64,000 nt of DNA from an uncultured Collinsella sp. GTDB lineage: Bacteria; Actinomycetota; Coriobacteriia; Coriobacteriales; Coriobacteriaceae. Shown here piece by piece: positions 18,548-27,740 of the stretch (the stretch's first letter is position 1; each line of letters opens with the position of its first letter). Where the stretch lies: positions 43,412 to 107,411 of the forward strand of contig UREM01000001.1 of assembly GCA_900546775.1 (NCBI GenBank), written 5' to 3'. The notes beneath the pieces were generated by a model, which saw only the letters and a program-made list of their open reading frames with translations, searched no databases and was not told the DNA's origin. Position numbers and translations under genes: made by a program.

Positions 18548-19852
18548 CTACTTGCGCAGCGGCTTGGGCAGCGGAATGCCCGCCGCAATGACGGCGGCGA
18601 TGATCATGCATACGATACCCTTGAGTGGGAAGCACATGAGCAGCAGGCCCACGACCATGACGGGCTGACGCATGACCGCGCCCATCGTCGAGGCCGTGCA
18701 GACGGCGACGCAAAAGACCGGATCGGCGCCGGTGAGGATGGCAAGGCCATAGCCCAGGCTCACACCCGAGAAGATAACCGGGAAGAAGTGGCCGCCGCGC
18801 CAACCAAGGTTGATGAGGGCGGGCGTCAGCATAGCCTTAACAAGACCAGTCGCGATAAGCACGCCGGCGGGAATGGTCAGATAGGTCTCCATGAGCACGT
18901 CGGCTTGGGTCTCGCCGGCAAACATGGTGTAGGGCAGGACCGTGCCACAGATGGCGAGCGCCAGACCGGCTAGCATGGCCTTGACGACAGGGCGCTCCCC
19001 TATGGCATGGGACAGTGCCTCGCTTGCATGCTCAGAGACAAAGTACAGCCAGCCGCAGGCCGTACCAATGAGTGCCAGGGGAATGAGCCAGGCAAGCTCA
19101 AGGTTGCCCACCTGGGCAGCCTCGAACCTCGGCATACCCATACCGCCGCCCATGAGCTGGCCGAGCAGCAGATAGGTACCCAGGCCGCCGGCAATTGCGA
19201 TGCCGTAGACCACGGTCTTTTGCGCCTTGGGGAGCTTGATGGTGATCTCGTCGGACTCAGAGTCCTCGTCGTCGTTGGCGCCCTGGCCGTCGGCGCTACC
19301 GGCGAGCGGCGCCACAAAGCCAAAGACGGGCGCGGTGAAGAGCGCCGTCAGGGCAGCCTGGGTGCCCAGAAGCGTGAGCTGCCTAAACTCGGCGCCAAAG
19401 TGACGCATGCGGTCGCCGACCCAGCTGCACAGACCCGCGATAACGCCGGTCAGGCCGGCCTCCGGTCCAATACTTCCGCCAAACAGCAGCGGCAGCAATG
19501 CCGCGAGCGAAAGCTTGCCCAGATTGTCATACGGGTAGCGTCCGTCTTGTTTGACCTTGGCCATCACCTGGTTGAGGTCGTCGGTCTTGGTGCCCGTAAG
19601 CTTTTCGTACAGACCGATCAGCAGGCCGCCCAGCAGGCAGACGAAAAACGGGTACGGCAAAAAATCGAACGGACCGCTCGCGAGCTCGGGCGAAGCGACG
19701 CCCAGCATATGAGGGATCTCGGTCCATAGATAGTCGATACCGTGCTCCATCGCAAAGAAAAACAGCCAGACCGCGGCGCCCGCAAACGCACCGGTCACGA
19801 CCACGCTCACTAAAAACAGCGCACGGTTTTTGGGTTTTGCAAGGTTATCCAT
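18548..19852 (-). CDS. ClC-family chloride channel/transporter
   Basis: The 434-residue membrane protein has about ten helices. 'LFGGSIGPEAGLTGVIAGL' corresponds to the conserved GxEGP-type anion-coordinating loop, and its GPEAG form resembles the YfeO-like branch. An acidic cytoplasmic insertion of about 20 residues follows the mid-protein helices ('NDDEDSESDE'). ClC proteins move chloride or fluoride, either as channels or as H+ antiporters; which applies here is not clear. The ATG has GGGAGG 7 bases upstream. It is transcribed alone. Confidence 0.88.
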   Translation of the reverse strand: MDNLAKPKNRALFLVSVVVTGAFAGAAVWLFFFAMEHGIDYLWTEIPHMLGVASPELASGPFDFLPYPFFVCLLGGLLIGLYEKLTGTKTDDLNQVMAKVKQDGRYPYDNLGKLSLAALLPLLFGGSIGPEAGLTGVIAGLCSWVGDRMRHFGAEFRQLTLLGTQAALTALFTAPVFGFVAPLAGSADGQGANDDEDSESDEITIKLPKAQKTVVYGIAIAGGLGTYLLLGQLMGGGMGMPRFEAAQVGNLELAWLIPLALIGTACGWLYFVSEHASEALSHAIGERPVVKAMLAGLALAICGTVLPYTMFAGETQADVLMETYLTIPAGVLIATGLVKAMLTPALINLGWRGGHFFPVIFSGVSLGYGLAILTGADPVFCVAVCTASTMGAVMRQPVMVVGLLLMCFPLKGIVCMIIAAVIAAGIPLPKPLRK

Positions 19853-19977
19853 CGGGACCTCCCGTGGTCAAAATCGACAAAGATACGTTTTATTGTAGAG
19901 CGAGCGTTGCCTGAACGAGCCAACCGTCTGCGCCGCAAACGGCACCATTGGGAGTCATAGTGGGGCAGGCTCAAGAC

Positions 19978-20511
19978 TTATCCGGTAATAATCGAGGCAA
20001 TCTCGCGCAAATCGTCGGCAAAGTAGATGCCGTGCTGGCGCTGCGGGCTCGATAAGCCCTTATCAATCATGTGTCCGAGCAGCGCCTTGAGGTCGTTGTA
20101 GTAACCGTCCAGGTTATACAGGATGCACGGCGCACTCAGATGCCCCAGCGACACGGCCGACATGACCTCGGCAATCTCCTCGAGCGTACCCGTCCCACCG
20201 GGAAAGGCGATGAACGCGTCACCGAGCTCAATCATCTTGGCCTTGCGCTCGGCCATGTCGCTCGTCACGATGAGGTCGTCGATGCCATCGTGCTGAAACT
20301 CGGCCTCGATAAAAAAGCTCGGCTCCACGCCCGTCACGTGTCCACCGGCATCGAGTACGCTATCGGCGAGCGCACCCATCAGGCCCGATTTGGACCCGCC
20401 GTATACCAGCGCGTGCCCGTTGGAGCCAATCCACGTGCCGAGCTCTCGCACTGCAGGCAGAAACGCCGGGTCGTTGCCGACGCTCGCGCCCAGGTATACC
20501 GTGATATTCAT
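19978..20511 (-). CDS. LOG-family Rossmann-fold protein (TIGR00730 type)
   Basis: The 177-residue protein has 'YGGSKSGLMGALADS' and the signature 'PGGTGTLEEIAEVMS', the nucleotide-binding/hydrolase motif of LOG proteins. Members release free base from nucleoside 5'-monophosphates (cytokinin riboside 5'-phosphate phosphoribohydrolase); the bacterial physiological substrate is often unclear. It is complete and of normal length. The small potassium channel gene lies 36 bp upstream on the same strand and may be cotranscribed. Confidence 0.92.
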   Translation of the reverse strand: MNITVYLGASVGNDPAFLPAVRELGTWIGSNGHALVYGGSKSGLMGALADSVLDAGGHVTGVEPSFFIEAEFQHDGIDDLIVTSDMAERKAKMIELGDAFIAFPGGTGTLEEIAEVMSAVSLGHLSAPCILYNLDGYYNDLKALLGHMIDKGLSSPQRQHGIYFADDLREIASIITG

Positions 20512-20547
20512 ATTCAGTCCCCCTCGTCGTGACGCGCGTCGCCCGTT

Positions 20548-20973
20548 CTAGCGTTGGCGTCGGCGATATTCGCGCACACGGCGCGATAGGTCGGCAAGCT
20601 CGTCACGATCGAGCTCTTCCAAATGCTCAAGATCGTCCATAAAGCGCGCCATGGTGTCCTTTTGGCGCATCTTGATGAGCGTATTGCAGTAGTTCACCGC
20701 CACGCCCGTGAGCATGGCGATGTAGAAGATGCTGATGACGCTCAAAACGACAGTGATAGCGCGGGCAACCGGCGTTTCGGCCGGGATATCGCCAAAGCCG
20801 ATGGTCGATACGGTCTCAAAGCTAAACCAGAGGCCGTCGCCAAACGTAAGGGTCGTGGGCTCGGACAGCCAGACGGCCGTCGAGCACAGCAGATAGAAGA
20901 CGAGAAACAGGCCCGTGATGCGTGCAAAGCCAGCCTGGCGCAACACGTCGGCAAGCGTCCTCAACTTGTTCAT
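20548..20973 (-). CDS. Small two-helix potassium channel protein
   Basis: The 141-residue protein has two membrane helices flanking a pore loop with the selectivity filter TIGFGD ('TVSTIGFGDIP'), i.e. an Ion_trans_2-type channel subunit. A charged C-terminal helix rich in Asp, Glu and Arg follows. No RCK/TrkA-N domain is attached, so gating is not evident. Such subunits assemble as tetramers in the membrane. It sits just upstream of the LOG-like gene. Confidence 0.92.
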   Translation of the reverse strand: MNKLRTLADVLRQAGFARITGLFLVFYLLCSTAVWLSEPTTLTFGDGLWFSFETVSTIGFGDIPAETPVARAITVVLSVISIFYIAMLTGVAVNYCNTLIKMRQKDTMARFMDDLEHLEELDRDELADLSRRVREYRRRQR

Positions 20974-21143
20974 CGCGACCCCTTTTCCAGACGCCCAATC
21001 ACATTCGCTCGTTATTGTCCCACACCCGGACGAAAGGGACTGTCCCCAACTGCCGGGAGTGACCGTTTAGCGGTGCGGCGGCTGAATGGGCAGGCTGAGC
21101 TGGTATCCTTATGCGAAACTGTCTCAACTCGATAGGATTTCAT

Positions 21144-23948
21144 GTGAAACCTTCCGCCGTCCTTCGCTTGGCTCTATATCGCACCCTGGCCGTCGCGCTT
21201 GCCGCGCTCGCCATACTGAGCGCCGTCATGCCCACCCCAGCCTTTGCCGCCGACTCCGACCAGCAGGTCAAGACGGTCCGCGTTGGCTGGCTCGTCAACA
21301 ACAAAGGCTTCCAGGAAGGCACGCCGGGCGAGCGCCTCTCGGGATGGGGCTACGAGTACCTCCAGACCCTCTCGTATTACACAAAGGGCTGGCAATACGA
21401 ATACGTTAGCGGCACCTTCTCCGAGCTTATGGACATGCTCGAGGCAGGCGAAATCGACCTCATGCCCAACATCTCGTATTCGGCAGAACGCGAACAGAAG
21501 CTGCTCTTTTCCTCGAACCCCGAGGGCACCGAGCGCTACTACATCTACGCCAGGCCCGACCGCGACGACCTGGCCAAGGGTGACCCCCAGGCGCTCCAAG
21601 GCCTCACCATCGGCTGCAACTCTGGCGTTATGCAAACTATCGTCGGCCAGCAGTGGCTCGCCGACGAAGGCGTTACCTGCACCTATAAAGAAATCGACAC
21701 CGGCAGTGCCCTCTTTGAGGCGCTTGCAGACGGCGAGGTCGACGCCGTCATCATGAACGACACCATTTCGTCGCCCGATGCGTCACCCATGTTCTACGTA
21801 GGCTCGAGCGACTACTATTTTGCCGTTCCCAAAAGCCGCCCTGATCTGATGAACGACATCAACGCCGCCATGACGACCATCGCCCGCGATAACCCGCGCT
21901 ATAACGAGGAAGTCAAATCGAGTTACTCGACCCAAAACAGTGGCTCGTCATCGCTCACCGGCCCCGAGACCACCTGGCTCAAAGAAAGCGGCAATACCAT
22001 CACGATCGGCTATCTTAAAAACCAACTTCCCTACTGTACGCAAAATGACGACGGCGAGATGGAAGGGTCGCTCGCCTCGCTTGCAACGACGTTGCACGAC
22101 AAGTTTGGCATTACGGTCAAAACAATCGCACTCTCGAGCAACAAACAAATGATCAAAGCCCTTTCCAACGGGACCATCGATGTCGCCCTGCCGTTGTTTC
22201 GCGACTACTGGCTCGCCGAGCAGACAGGGGTCATCCAGTCAAACTCGATGGGAACGGTTTCGCTGACCGCCATTCACAGTGGCAAAAACCTGAACAGCGA
22301 CCTTAAGAACATCGCTTGTACAAAGAGCACAATCGTTAACCGTTTTGAGCTCGAAAGTCTCTTTCCGAACGCAACGGTAACCGAGTATTCGAATGACGGC
22401 GAGGTGCTCAAAGCCCTCGATGAGGGGAAGGCACGTTGCATCATTGTCCCCAGCACGCGCCTGGAAACTCTCCGCGACATCTACGACATCGAGGATTTCG
22501 AAACACAGGAACTCACCAACACGGCGCAACTATCGTGTTTAATTTCGCGCGGCAAGCCCGAGCTGCTGAGAATCATCAATAAGGGCATCGTCAATGCAGG
22601 TGAATCGCTCTCTGCAAACAGCTATTTCCCCACATCGTACTCGGCGCAAGAATCGGATGCGTTCCGACTTCTCTACCGCAACCGCATCGTCATTGCAGCA
22701 GTCGTCATCTGCATTTTGCTCACCGGCATCGTCATCCTTGTCTGGTCGCTTTACCGCGCACAGGAGGAACGGCAGAAAGCCGATGCCGCCAACGCCGCCA
22801 AAACCGCTTTCCTCACGCGCATGAGCCACGACATCCGCACGCCGCTCAACGGCATCCTGGGCCTTATCGAAATTGAGGAATTGAGAGAAGGCGACATGCA
22901 GGTCGCCCGCGAAAGCCGCGCCAAGGCGCGCGTTGCCGCCAATCACCTTCTGTCACTGATTAACGACATCCTCGAGATGGGCAGGATCGAGGAGCGCAAA
23001 GTGACGCTCGAGCACGAATCATTCAACCTTAAAGAGCTGTGCGACAATGCGCTCGTACTGTGCAAGCTCCGCGCATCGGACCGCGGCATAACCATGCTCG
23101 ACACCAGCGAGCCCTACGCTGTCGACCAATATATGATCGGCAGCCCCACCCATATTCGGCAGATCCTTGTCAACCTGCTCGACAACAGCATCAAGTACAA
23201 CAAAGATGGCGGGACTGTCGCTTTTGCATCGCAGATTAAACCGATCGATGATAGCCAGGTGCTCTTTTGCTTTAGCGTCTCGGACACCGGCATCGGCATG
23301 TCGCCCGAGTTTCTTAAGCACATCTACGAACCGTTTGCCCAAGAGGGCAACGATGCCCGCAGTAAATTTCAGGGAACTGGCATGGGCATGCCGATCGTCA
23401 AATCGCTCATAGACATGATGGGAGGCACGATTGAGATTTCGAGCGAGGTCGGCGTGGGAAGTACGTTCAACGTCCAGATTCCGCTCGATATCGACAAGAA
23501 CCCTCAGGCAAGAGAAGGTGCGGACGAGCAGGCGATCAGCTGCTCGCTTGCCGGCATGAACGTTCTTTTGGCCGAAGACAACGAGCTCAATGCCGAAATT
23601 GCCCAGGCCCTGCTCGAAAGCGAAGGCATCGTCGTAACTCGCGCCGCCGACGGCAAAGAAGCGGTCGAACTATACACTAGTCGTCCCGCCGGCAGCTTCG
23701 ATGCGATCCTGATGGACATCATGATGCCGGGTATGGATGGCTACGAGGCAACTCGCGCGATTCGTCTGAGCGAGAAGGCCGATGCAGCCGACATCCCCAT
23801 CATCGCGCTCACCGCCAATGCCTTTGCCGAGGACGCCAAGGCGGCACACGATGCCGGCATGAACGCCCATCTGCCCAAACCGCTCGACTTTAACAAGCTC
23901 AAAAACATCCTCGCCCGCATCAAGAAAAACGGAACTGTTTCGCTATAG
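21144..23948 (+). CDS. BvgS-like hybrid histidine kinase with two periplasmic binding domains
   Basis: The protein is about 934 residues. A signal-like N-terminus is followed by two SBP_bac_3-type solute-binding domains (about residues 45-285 and 290-510), a membrane helix near residue 530 and a short coiled linker. HisKA ('FLTRMSHDIRTPLNGILGL'), HATPase_c ('DTGIGMSPEF', 'GTGMGMPIV') and a receiver ('ILMDIMMPGMDGYEATRAI') complete it. It probably senses an amino acid or similar ligand outside the cell. I prefer the GTG at 21144 because AGGA lies 6 bases upstream and the protein then starts with a clean signal peptide; ATG at 21111 is possible. No output regulator is adjacent. Confidence 0.9.
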   Translation: MKPSAVLRLALYRTLAVALAALAILSAVMPTPAFAADSDQQVKTVRVGWLVNNKGFQEGTPGERLSGWGYEYLQTLSYYTKGWQYEYVSGTFSELMDMLEAGEIDLMPNISYSAEREQKLLFSSNPEGTERYYIYARPDRDDLAKGDPQALQGLTIGCNSGVMQTIVGQQWLADEGVTCTYKEIDTGSALFEALADGEVDAVIMNDTISSPDASPMFYVGSSDYYFAVPKSRPDLMNDINAAMTTIARDNPRYNEEVKSSYSTQNSGSSSLTGPETTWLKESGNTITIGYLKNQLPYCTQNDDGEMEGSLASLATTLHDKFGITVKTIALSSNKQMIKALSNGTIDVALPLFRDYWLAEQTGVIQSNSMGTVSLTAIHSGKNLNSDLKNIACTKSTIVNRFELESLFPNATVTEYSNDGEVLKALDEGKARCIIVPSTRLETLRDIYDIEDFETQELTNTAQLSCLISRGKPELLRIINKGIVNAGESLSANSYFPTSYSAQESDAFRLLYRNRIVIAAVVICILLTGIVILVWSLYRAQEERQKADAANAAKTAFLTRMSHDIRTPLNGILGLIEIEELREGDMQVARESRAKARVAANHLLSLINDILEMGRIEERKVTLEHESFNLKELCDNALVLCKLRASDRGITMLDTSEPYAVDQYMIGSPTHIRQILVNLLDNSIKYNKDGGTVAFASQIKPIDDSQVLFCFSVSDTGIGMSPEFLKHIYEPFAQEGNDARSKFQGTGMGMPIVKSLIDMMGGTIEISSEVGVGSTFNVQIPLDIDKNPQAREGADEQAISCSLAGMNVLLAEDNELNAEIAQALLESEGIVVTRAADGKEAVELYTSRPAGSFDAILMDIMMPGMDGYEATRAIRLSEKADAADIPIIALTANAFAEDAKAAHDAGMNAHLPKPLDFNKLKNILARIKKNGTVSL

Positions 23949-23990
23949 TTTGTGCCCACCCACCATGCACAGTTAGAAAGGAAGCCAACG

Positions 23991-24470
23991 ATGTTTAGGC
24001 CCTTACGTCGAAAGAAACGCGCCATCACTGACGAGGAAGCGCGCGAGTTGCTCGCTATCTGCAAGCGCGGTGTCTTTGCCGTCAACGGCGATGGTGGCTA
24101 CCCGTATGCCATTCCCGTCAACTACTTCTTTGACGCCGAGCACGACAAGATTTATTTCCATGGTGCCAAGGCTGGCCACAAGGTCGATTCACTCAGGCGT
24201 GATGATAAAGTCTGCTTTACCGTTTACGGCAACGAGTGGTACAAGGACGATGACTGGGCTCCCTATGTTATGAGCACCGTGGTCTTTGGTCGTTGCCGTC
24301 TGGTAGATGAGACACCTGCGTTTATCGAGGACAAAGTCCGCCAGCTCGCGCTTAAGTACTACCCCTCTGCCGAAGAAGTTGAAGAGGAAATCGCCAAAGA
24401 CATCAAGGGCGTCCAACTCTACGAGATTTCGATTGAGCATCTTTGCGGCAAGCAGATCCATGAAAAGTAA
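23991..24470 (+). CDS. Pyridoxamine 5'-phosphate oxidase-like flavin protein (NimA-type)
   Basis: The 159-residue split-barrel protein shows 'RGVFAVNGDGGYPYAIPVNYFFD', 'IYFHGAKAGHKVDSLRRDDKVCFTVYG' and a C-terminal 'HLCGK'. These match the small FMN-binding family that includes nitroimidazole-resistance NimA. Likely activity is flavin-dependent reduction of a small molecule; no assay-level claim can be made. The ATG at 23991 has AAAGGAAG 7 bases upstream; the frame extends 13 codons further without supporting signals. A strong stem-loop follows the gene. Confidence 0.88.
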   Translation: MFRPLRRKKRAITDEEARELLAICKRGVFAVNGDGGYPYAIPVNYFFDAEHDKIYFHGAKAGHKVDSLRRDDKVCFTVYGNEWYKDDDWAPYVMSTVVFGRCRLVDETPAFIEDKVRQLALKYYPSAEEVEEEIAKDIKGVQLYEISIEHLCGKQIHEK

Positions 24471-24497
24471 GCCCAAAAACAGGTCCTGCAAATAGCA

Positions 24498-24540
24498 AAA
24501 TGGCTCGGTTCCAACCAGTATTGGAACCGAGCTATTTGTT
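24498..24540 (+). terminator. Rho-independent terminator between convergent genes
   Basis: A 12-bp perfect stem GCTCGGTTCCAA/TTGGAACCGAGC (24503-24514 and 24521-24532) with loop CCAGTA is followed by TATTTGTT. It separates the flavin protein gene from the convergent hybrid kinase, whose stop codon starts at its 3' edge. Confidence 0.85.
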
Positions 24541-26732
24541 TATGAAGCGTCGGCGGCTATGTGCGCAAGCGCCTCAACGAGATCCTGAGAACTCACGGGT
24601 TTGCTCAGATGCGCGTTCATGCCCGCCTCGCGCGAAAGCCTACGGTCGTCGGCAAAGGCATTGGCGCTCACGGCGATAATCGGCGTGGTCGCGGCGTCCT
24701 CGCGATCGAGCGCTCGAATCTGACGCGTGGCCTCAAGGCCATCGATGCCGGGCATCATGATGTCCATCAATACCACGTCGTACTCGTGCGGCGCGCTCGC
24801 GGCAAACGTCTCGACGGCAGACTCGCCATCTTTAACATGTGTCACGACGGCACCGGCGCGGTCGAGCGTAAACTGTGCGATCTCGGCATTCAGGTCGTTA
24901 TCCTCTACGAGCAAAACACGCAGGCCCTGGATCACGTCGCTGTCGCCTGCATCCACGCGAACTGCCTGGGGAATCTCGGAACTCTTGCACTTCTCAAACG
25001 GCAGGCAAATGGTAAACGTCGTCCCCCGCCCCAAGGCGCTCGTAAAGCTCATGGTTCCGCCCATAAGCTCGACCAACTGTTTGGCAATAGACGCGCCCAG
25101 GCCAGTTCCCGATGAAGCGCCTTCCACCTGCTGTTCCTCGCGGCTGAACGGCTCGTAGAGGTGCTGTTGAAACTCCTCGCTCATGCCAATGCCGTTATCG
25201 GCGATCGTGTATTCATAGACGGGGACACCGTCCACCGGCTCCACCTCGCGGCATGTCAGGCGAACATAGCCGCCCTGGCGGTTGTACTTGACGGCATTAC
25301 CGGCAATATTGAGCAACAGACGCTTGAGGTGCGTCACGCTCACCCGGGCATAGGGATGATCAAGAGTCCGTTGGTCGCAGATAATTGTCACCAGGCGCTC
25401 CTCGGCTTGGCGCTCCAGAATATCGCACACCTCACGGTTGAGGGCCACCATATCTGTAGGCACGAGATTCAGGTCGACCTGCCCGCTCTCCAAGCGGCTC
25501 ATATCGAGTGCCTCGTTCGCAAGGTCGAGCAACAGTCCCGACGCCGTCCAGATCTTTGAGCGGCACTCAGTCTGCTTTTGCAAGTCGTCCGCGTTGGCAT
25601 TGCCCACCTCGACCATACCGCGAATGCCGTTGATGGGCGTGCGCAGGTCGTGACTCATGCGACGCAGGAACTCCGTCTTTGCAGAGTTGGCAGACGAAGC
25701 TTCGCGCGCCGCTTTTGCCAGTTTGTCGCCATAGTCGCGCTCCTGCAGCAACAGGTCGGCAAAGCGTTGGCTCTCGGCGCGGCGGCGCACCAACACAACA
25801 GTGGCTATAACACCGCCGTAGAGTGCCAACACGCTGGCAACAACAGCGGCAACAACCTCAAAGTAACGCTGCGCGGGAGCATAGGTGTACACGTAAAAAT
25901 CGCGCGCTTTACCAAATGTGCCCAGATACCACTCACCGCTGTCGTTAACCAATCTGACCTTACCAGCCAGGCAACGCTCCTTAATGCCGTTGACAACGAT
26001 GGCATCCGTCGCAGGCAAATCGAACACGCCTGACACGGCGGGCTCAACAGCGTTGGTCGCAACGACCTTACCGTCGTTTTCGATCACGATATTGCCGCTA
26101 TCGATGGTCTCATAACCATCGAGCAAGCTCTGCAACTTGAGCGTATTGCTCGCGACCGCCTTGGCGCTCTGGTGCCTCACCGCGACAACGATGCCCTCAC
26201 CGTCCCGCCGGGCCACGCAGCCAATGTCTGCGACCGAATCGTCCGCAAGCGTAATGCGAGCGGTATAGGACTTAAGCGGATGGGCTGCCACCTCCAGCAC
26301 AGGCGCCTCTTTGAGATTCGCGGCGAGCGACTCGTAGCCCACGTCATCCTTCGAGGACTCGGACACCAAGTTGCCCGATGCATCCGTTACGATCAGCGCT
26401 GTCACATTAAACTGGTCAGCATATTGCTCCAACGTAGCGTTATCCACCGAGCCGTCGCGCTCCATATCGCGCGCCGCCTCTCCGGCGATCTCCATAACGC
26501 GAATCAGGTTTTTGGTCGCATAGGCGCTGTTGAACGCATCGTAGGAAAGGCTCTGTGTCGCCACGTAATCGACAACGTCGGCAAAGCGCTGCTCGGCCTG
26601 AGCTGTCGTGTAGGCGTAGCTCGTCACGCCGGCAACAATCGAGAGCGCTATCCCCAACAGGACGACGATGAGCCATTCCCGTGCCGAACGATCGCCCCGC
26701 TCCTGAGCGGTGTGGTCGGACGCATCAATCAT
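24540..26732 (-). CDS. Membrane hybrid histidine kinase (sensor-HisKA-HATPase-REC)
   Basis: The 730-residue protein has membrane helices near residues 20-42 and 285-310, enclosing a Cache-like extracytoplasmic sensor of about 240 residues. HisKA ('FLRRMSHDLRTPINGIRGM'), HATPase_c ('DNGIGMSEEF', 'GTGLGASIA') and a receiver ('VVLMDIMMPGIDGLEATRQI') follow. GGAGG lies 7 bases before the ATG, inside the last codons of the binding-protein gene, with which it overlaps by 4 bases. The pair probably forms one sensing unit: the lipoprotein binds a ligand and the kinase signals. The receiver and kinase core resemble the 934-residue kinase nearby, suggesting common origin. Confidence 0.9.
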   Translation of the reverse strand: MIDASDHTAQERGDRSAREWLIVVLLGIALSIVAGVTSYAYTTAQAEQRFADVVDYVATQSLSYDAFNSAYATKNLIRVMEIAGEAARDMERDGSVDNATLEQYADQFNVTALIVTDASGNLVSESSKDDVGYESLAANLKEAPVLEVAAHPLKSYTARITLADDSVADIGCVARRDGEGIVVAVRHQSAKAVASNTLKLQSLLDGYETIDSGNIVIENDGKVVATNAVEPAVSGVFDLPATDAIVVNGIKERCLAGKVRLVNDSGEWYLGTFGKARDFYVYTYAPAQRYFEVVAAVVASVLALYGGVIATVVLVRRRAESQRFADLLLQERDYGDKLAKAAREASSANSAKTEFLRRMSHDLRTPINGIRGMVEVGNANADDLQKQTECRSKIWTASGLLLDLANEALDMSRLESGQVDLNLVPTDMVALNREVCDILERQAEERLVTIICDQRTLDHPYARVSVTHLKRLLLNIAGNAVKYNRQGGYVRLTCREVEPVDGVPVYEYTIADNGIGMSEEFQQHLYEPFSREEQQVEGASSGTGLGASIAKQLVELMGGTMSFTSALGRGTTFTICLPFEKCKSSEIPQAVRVDAGDSDVIQGLRVLLVEDNDLNAEIAQFTLDRAGAVVTHVKDGESAVETFAASAPHEYDVVLMDIMMPGIDGLEATRQIRALDREDAATTPIIAVSANAFADDRRLSREAGMNAHLSKPVSSQDLVEALAHIAADAS

Positions 26733-27598
26733 GACAGGCCCTCCACATTCAAAAAGGGCGAAGGGTCATCAAAATACTTTGACACCAGGCGCTCCATGGT
26801 GCCATCGGCAAGTATTTCTTGGTAGGCATGGGTGAGCTTAACGTCGATGCCGCGTGTGTCGTTGATATCGAAAGCGGTGCCCAAACCAACCTCTAGCAGC
26901 GGCTCAGACAAAATGCGATACGTCACGCCATAGTCTTTTTCGTAGGTGAGCAGCGAGGACTCATGCGCGGCGATGGCGTCGACTAGGCCCTCGACAAGCG
27001 CCGGGTTCAGGTACGAGCGGTCCGAAAAGCTGTAGAGCTCCTTAATCTGCGGAACGTTTTCATTGGTGTGATTGAGCAGAATCGATTCGGGCTTGGTGGT
27101 GGACTGGACCGCCACGACCCTACCCTCAAGATCGGCAAGCGTGTAGATATCGCTTTCGGGATCGACAGCAACCACCTGTCGGCTCGCAAGGTACGGCCCC
27201 GCCCAGCGATACTCGCCTTCGCGGCCCGTCATACTAAAGCTGCCCATGACGCAATCGAGCTCGCCGCTCGCCAGCAGCTCTTTCTTCTTTTCCCAGTCGA
27301 TCAGCTGGTACTTTGGCTTGTAGCCAATGCGGCCCAAAGCCTCGGTCAAAATATCGACATCCAGGCCAACAATATCGCCGTACTCGTTGCTATACACAAA
27401 CGGTGGATAGAGGTCGCTGCCAACGTTGAGCGTCTTAAGGTTGTCGTCTTTGACCTGCGAGGCGGCTGCGCCTTCTGATGCAGACGCCGCGGCCCCATCA
27501 TTCAACCCGGAACAGCCAGCTATCGCCACGACAAAGGCGCCCACCACTGCAAGCGCAACAAACAACGATATGGCGGCCGAGCGACGAGGTCTTTTCAT
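26729..27598 (-). CDS. Solute-binding lipoprotein (SBP_bac_3), partner of a sensor kinase
   Basis: The protein is 289 residues when started at the ATG at 27598, which has GGAG 4 bases upstream and a proper lipoprotein signal ending in AIAGC. The mature part has the family-3 binding-protein pattern: 'YPPFVYSNEYGDIVGLDVDI' and 'ELDCVMGSFSMTGREG'. No ABC permease or ATPase is nearby. The gene instead overlaps a histidine kinase by 4 bases, so a sensory rather than transport role is likely. The open frame upstream to 27670 lacks signals. Confidence 0.9.
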   Translation of the reverse strand: MKRPRRSAAISLFVALAVVGAFVVAIAGCSGLNDGAAASASEGAAASQVKDDNLKTLNVGSDLYPPFVYSNEYGDIVGLDVDILTEALGRIGYKPKYQLIDWEKKKELLASGELDCVMGSFSMTGREGEYRWAGPYLASRQVVAVDPESDIYTLADLEGRVVAVQSTTKPESILLNHTNENVPQIKELYSFSDRSYLNPALVEGLVDAIAAHESSLLTYEKDYGVTYRILSEPLLEVGLGTAFDINDTRGIDVKLTHAYQEILADGTMERLVSKYFDDPSPFLNVEGLS

Positions 27599-27740
27599 CG
27601 AGCTCCAGACGATCCTGTTTACAGACTCAAGAGCAAAGATATTAGCAGACAAAACCGCGCTTGCGCTCAATGGTTACAGATGCTTTACCATACGGGGCCT
27701 TCCAGCCAATCTGGCAGACAGCCCCGCATGCAGCACTCAC

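Noticed and set aside
21031..21047. AAGGGACTGTCCCC, resembling the centre of the 31-nt palindrome
   Set aside because: Only the central part matches and the arms are missing, so it may be chance similarity.
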